A DNA stretch of 5,002 nt from NCBI GenBank assembly GCA_031273735.1, contig JAISRI010000082.1:1-5002 (forward strand). The letters are read 5' to 3'. The DNA comes from Helicobacteraceae bacterium. GTDB lineage: Bacteria > Campylobacterota > Campylobacteria > Campylobacterales > SZUA-545. The translations under genes were made by a program, and so were the position numbers. This document shows, piece after piece, positions 4,880-5,002 of this stretch (its first letter is position 1; each line of letters opens with the position of its first letter). The notes beneath the pieces were generated by a model. It did not search any database and was not told the origin of the DNA. It saw only the letters and a program-made list of their open reading frames with translations.

Positions 4880-5002
4880 TCAGACTCCCGCGTCTTGGCG
4901 GCGGCGCAGGTAGTCCCATTGCGCATCGACATTTTTCTGCCATAGATCGAGAATATGCGCGTTTTCGCTCTTGAAAAGGTGCTTAAAACGCCCTTGCATA
5001 GC
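4880..5002 (-). CDS. porB: C-terminal end of pyruvate:ferredoxin oxidoreductase beta subunit (PorB-like), partial
   Basis: Forty codons remain before TGA 4880-4882; the 5' part lies beyond the window. The tail AMQGRFKHLFKSEN, followed by an amphipathic helix and WDYLRRRQDAGV, matches my recollection of the end of the PorB/PFOR beta subunit, where a QGRFKHL motif precedes a final helix with Trp. In the family this subunit carries thiamine pyrophosphate and works with the other Por subunits to oxidise pyruvate to acetyl-CoA and CO2 with ferredoxin or flavodoxin as acceptor. In four-subunit epsilonproteobacterial operons (porCDAB) porB is last, which fits the hairpin and the unrelated gene downstream. 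The catalytic and TPP-binding parts are not in the window, and a related 2-oxoacid oxidoreductase beta subunit cannot be excluded. Confidence 0.72.
   Translation of the reverse strand, partial: AMQGRFKHLFKSENAHILDLWQKNVDAQWDYLRRRQDAGV

Overview
All four genes or gene remnants in this window read on the minus strand. The sequence looks like a gut- or sediment-type epsilonproteobacterium (Campylobacterota), judged from three things: the C-terminal tail of a PorB-like pyruvate:ferredoxin oxidoreductase subunit, simple-sequence contingency tracts at the start of surface lipoprotein genes, and very AT-rich promoter stretches between genes that use many GCG/CGC codons. This assignment is inference; there is no rRNA to settle it.

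Layout from high to low coordinates (the direction of transcription): the last 40 codons of a porB-like gene (4880-5002) followed by a GC-rich hairpin; a lipoprotein gene (3913-4720) with a strong Shine-Dalgarno, a run of 14 G right after the start, a clear lipobox, and a broken reading frame in its middle; a 304-bp gap with a long hairpin; a 735-codon gene (1395-3602) for a cytoplasmic protein that looks like a beta-propeller followed by an alpha-helical solenoid and a C-terminal membrane anchor; a 604-bp gap packed with repeats (a 120-bp element with 31-bp inverted ends, an interrupted relative, a G-quadruplex-type run, and a 30-bp tandem duplication); and a second lipoprotein gene (window start to 790), cut by the window edge, whose 5' end holds a (GA)13 repeat that puts the lipoprotein out of frame.

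The most striking theme is that two lipoprotein genes each carry an unstable simple repeat between the start codon and the lipid-anchoring cysteine, of different classes (dinucleotide GA and poly-G). Both look like on/off phase-variation switches. As assembled, the poly-G switch is ON (but that gene is then broken further down) and the GA switch is OFF (one GA unit fewer restores a lipoprotein open to the window edge). The second theme is the repeat mosaic at about 999-1370. Its 20-bp units fit the pattern ATTCCC-N8-GGGAAT of the dRS3 units in Neisseria intergenic mosaic elements, and two of them flank a short core in inverted orientation as in those elements.

No tRNA, rRNA, CRISPR array, transposase gene or plus-strand gene could be supported.
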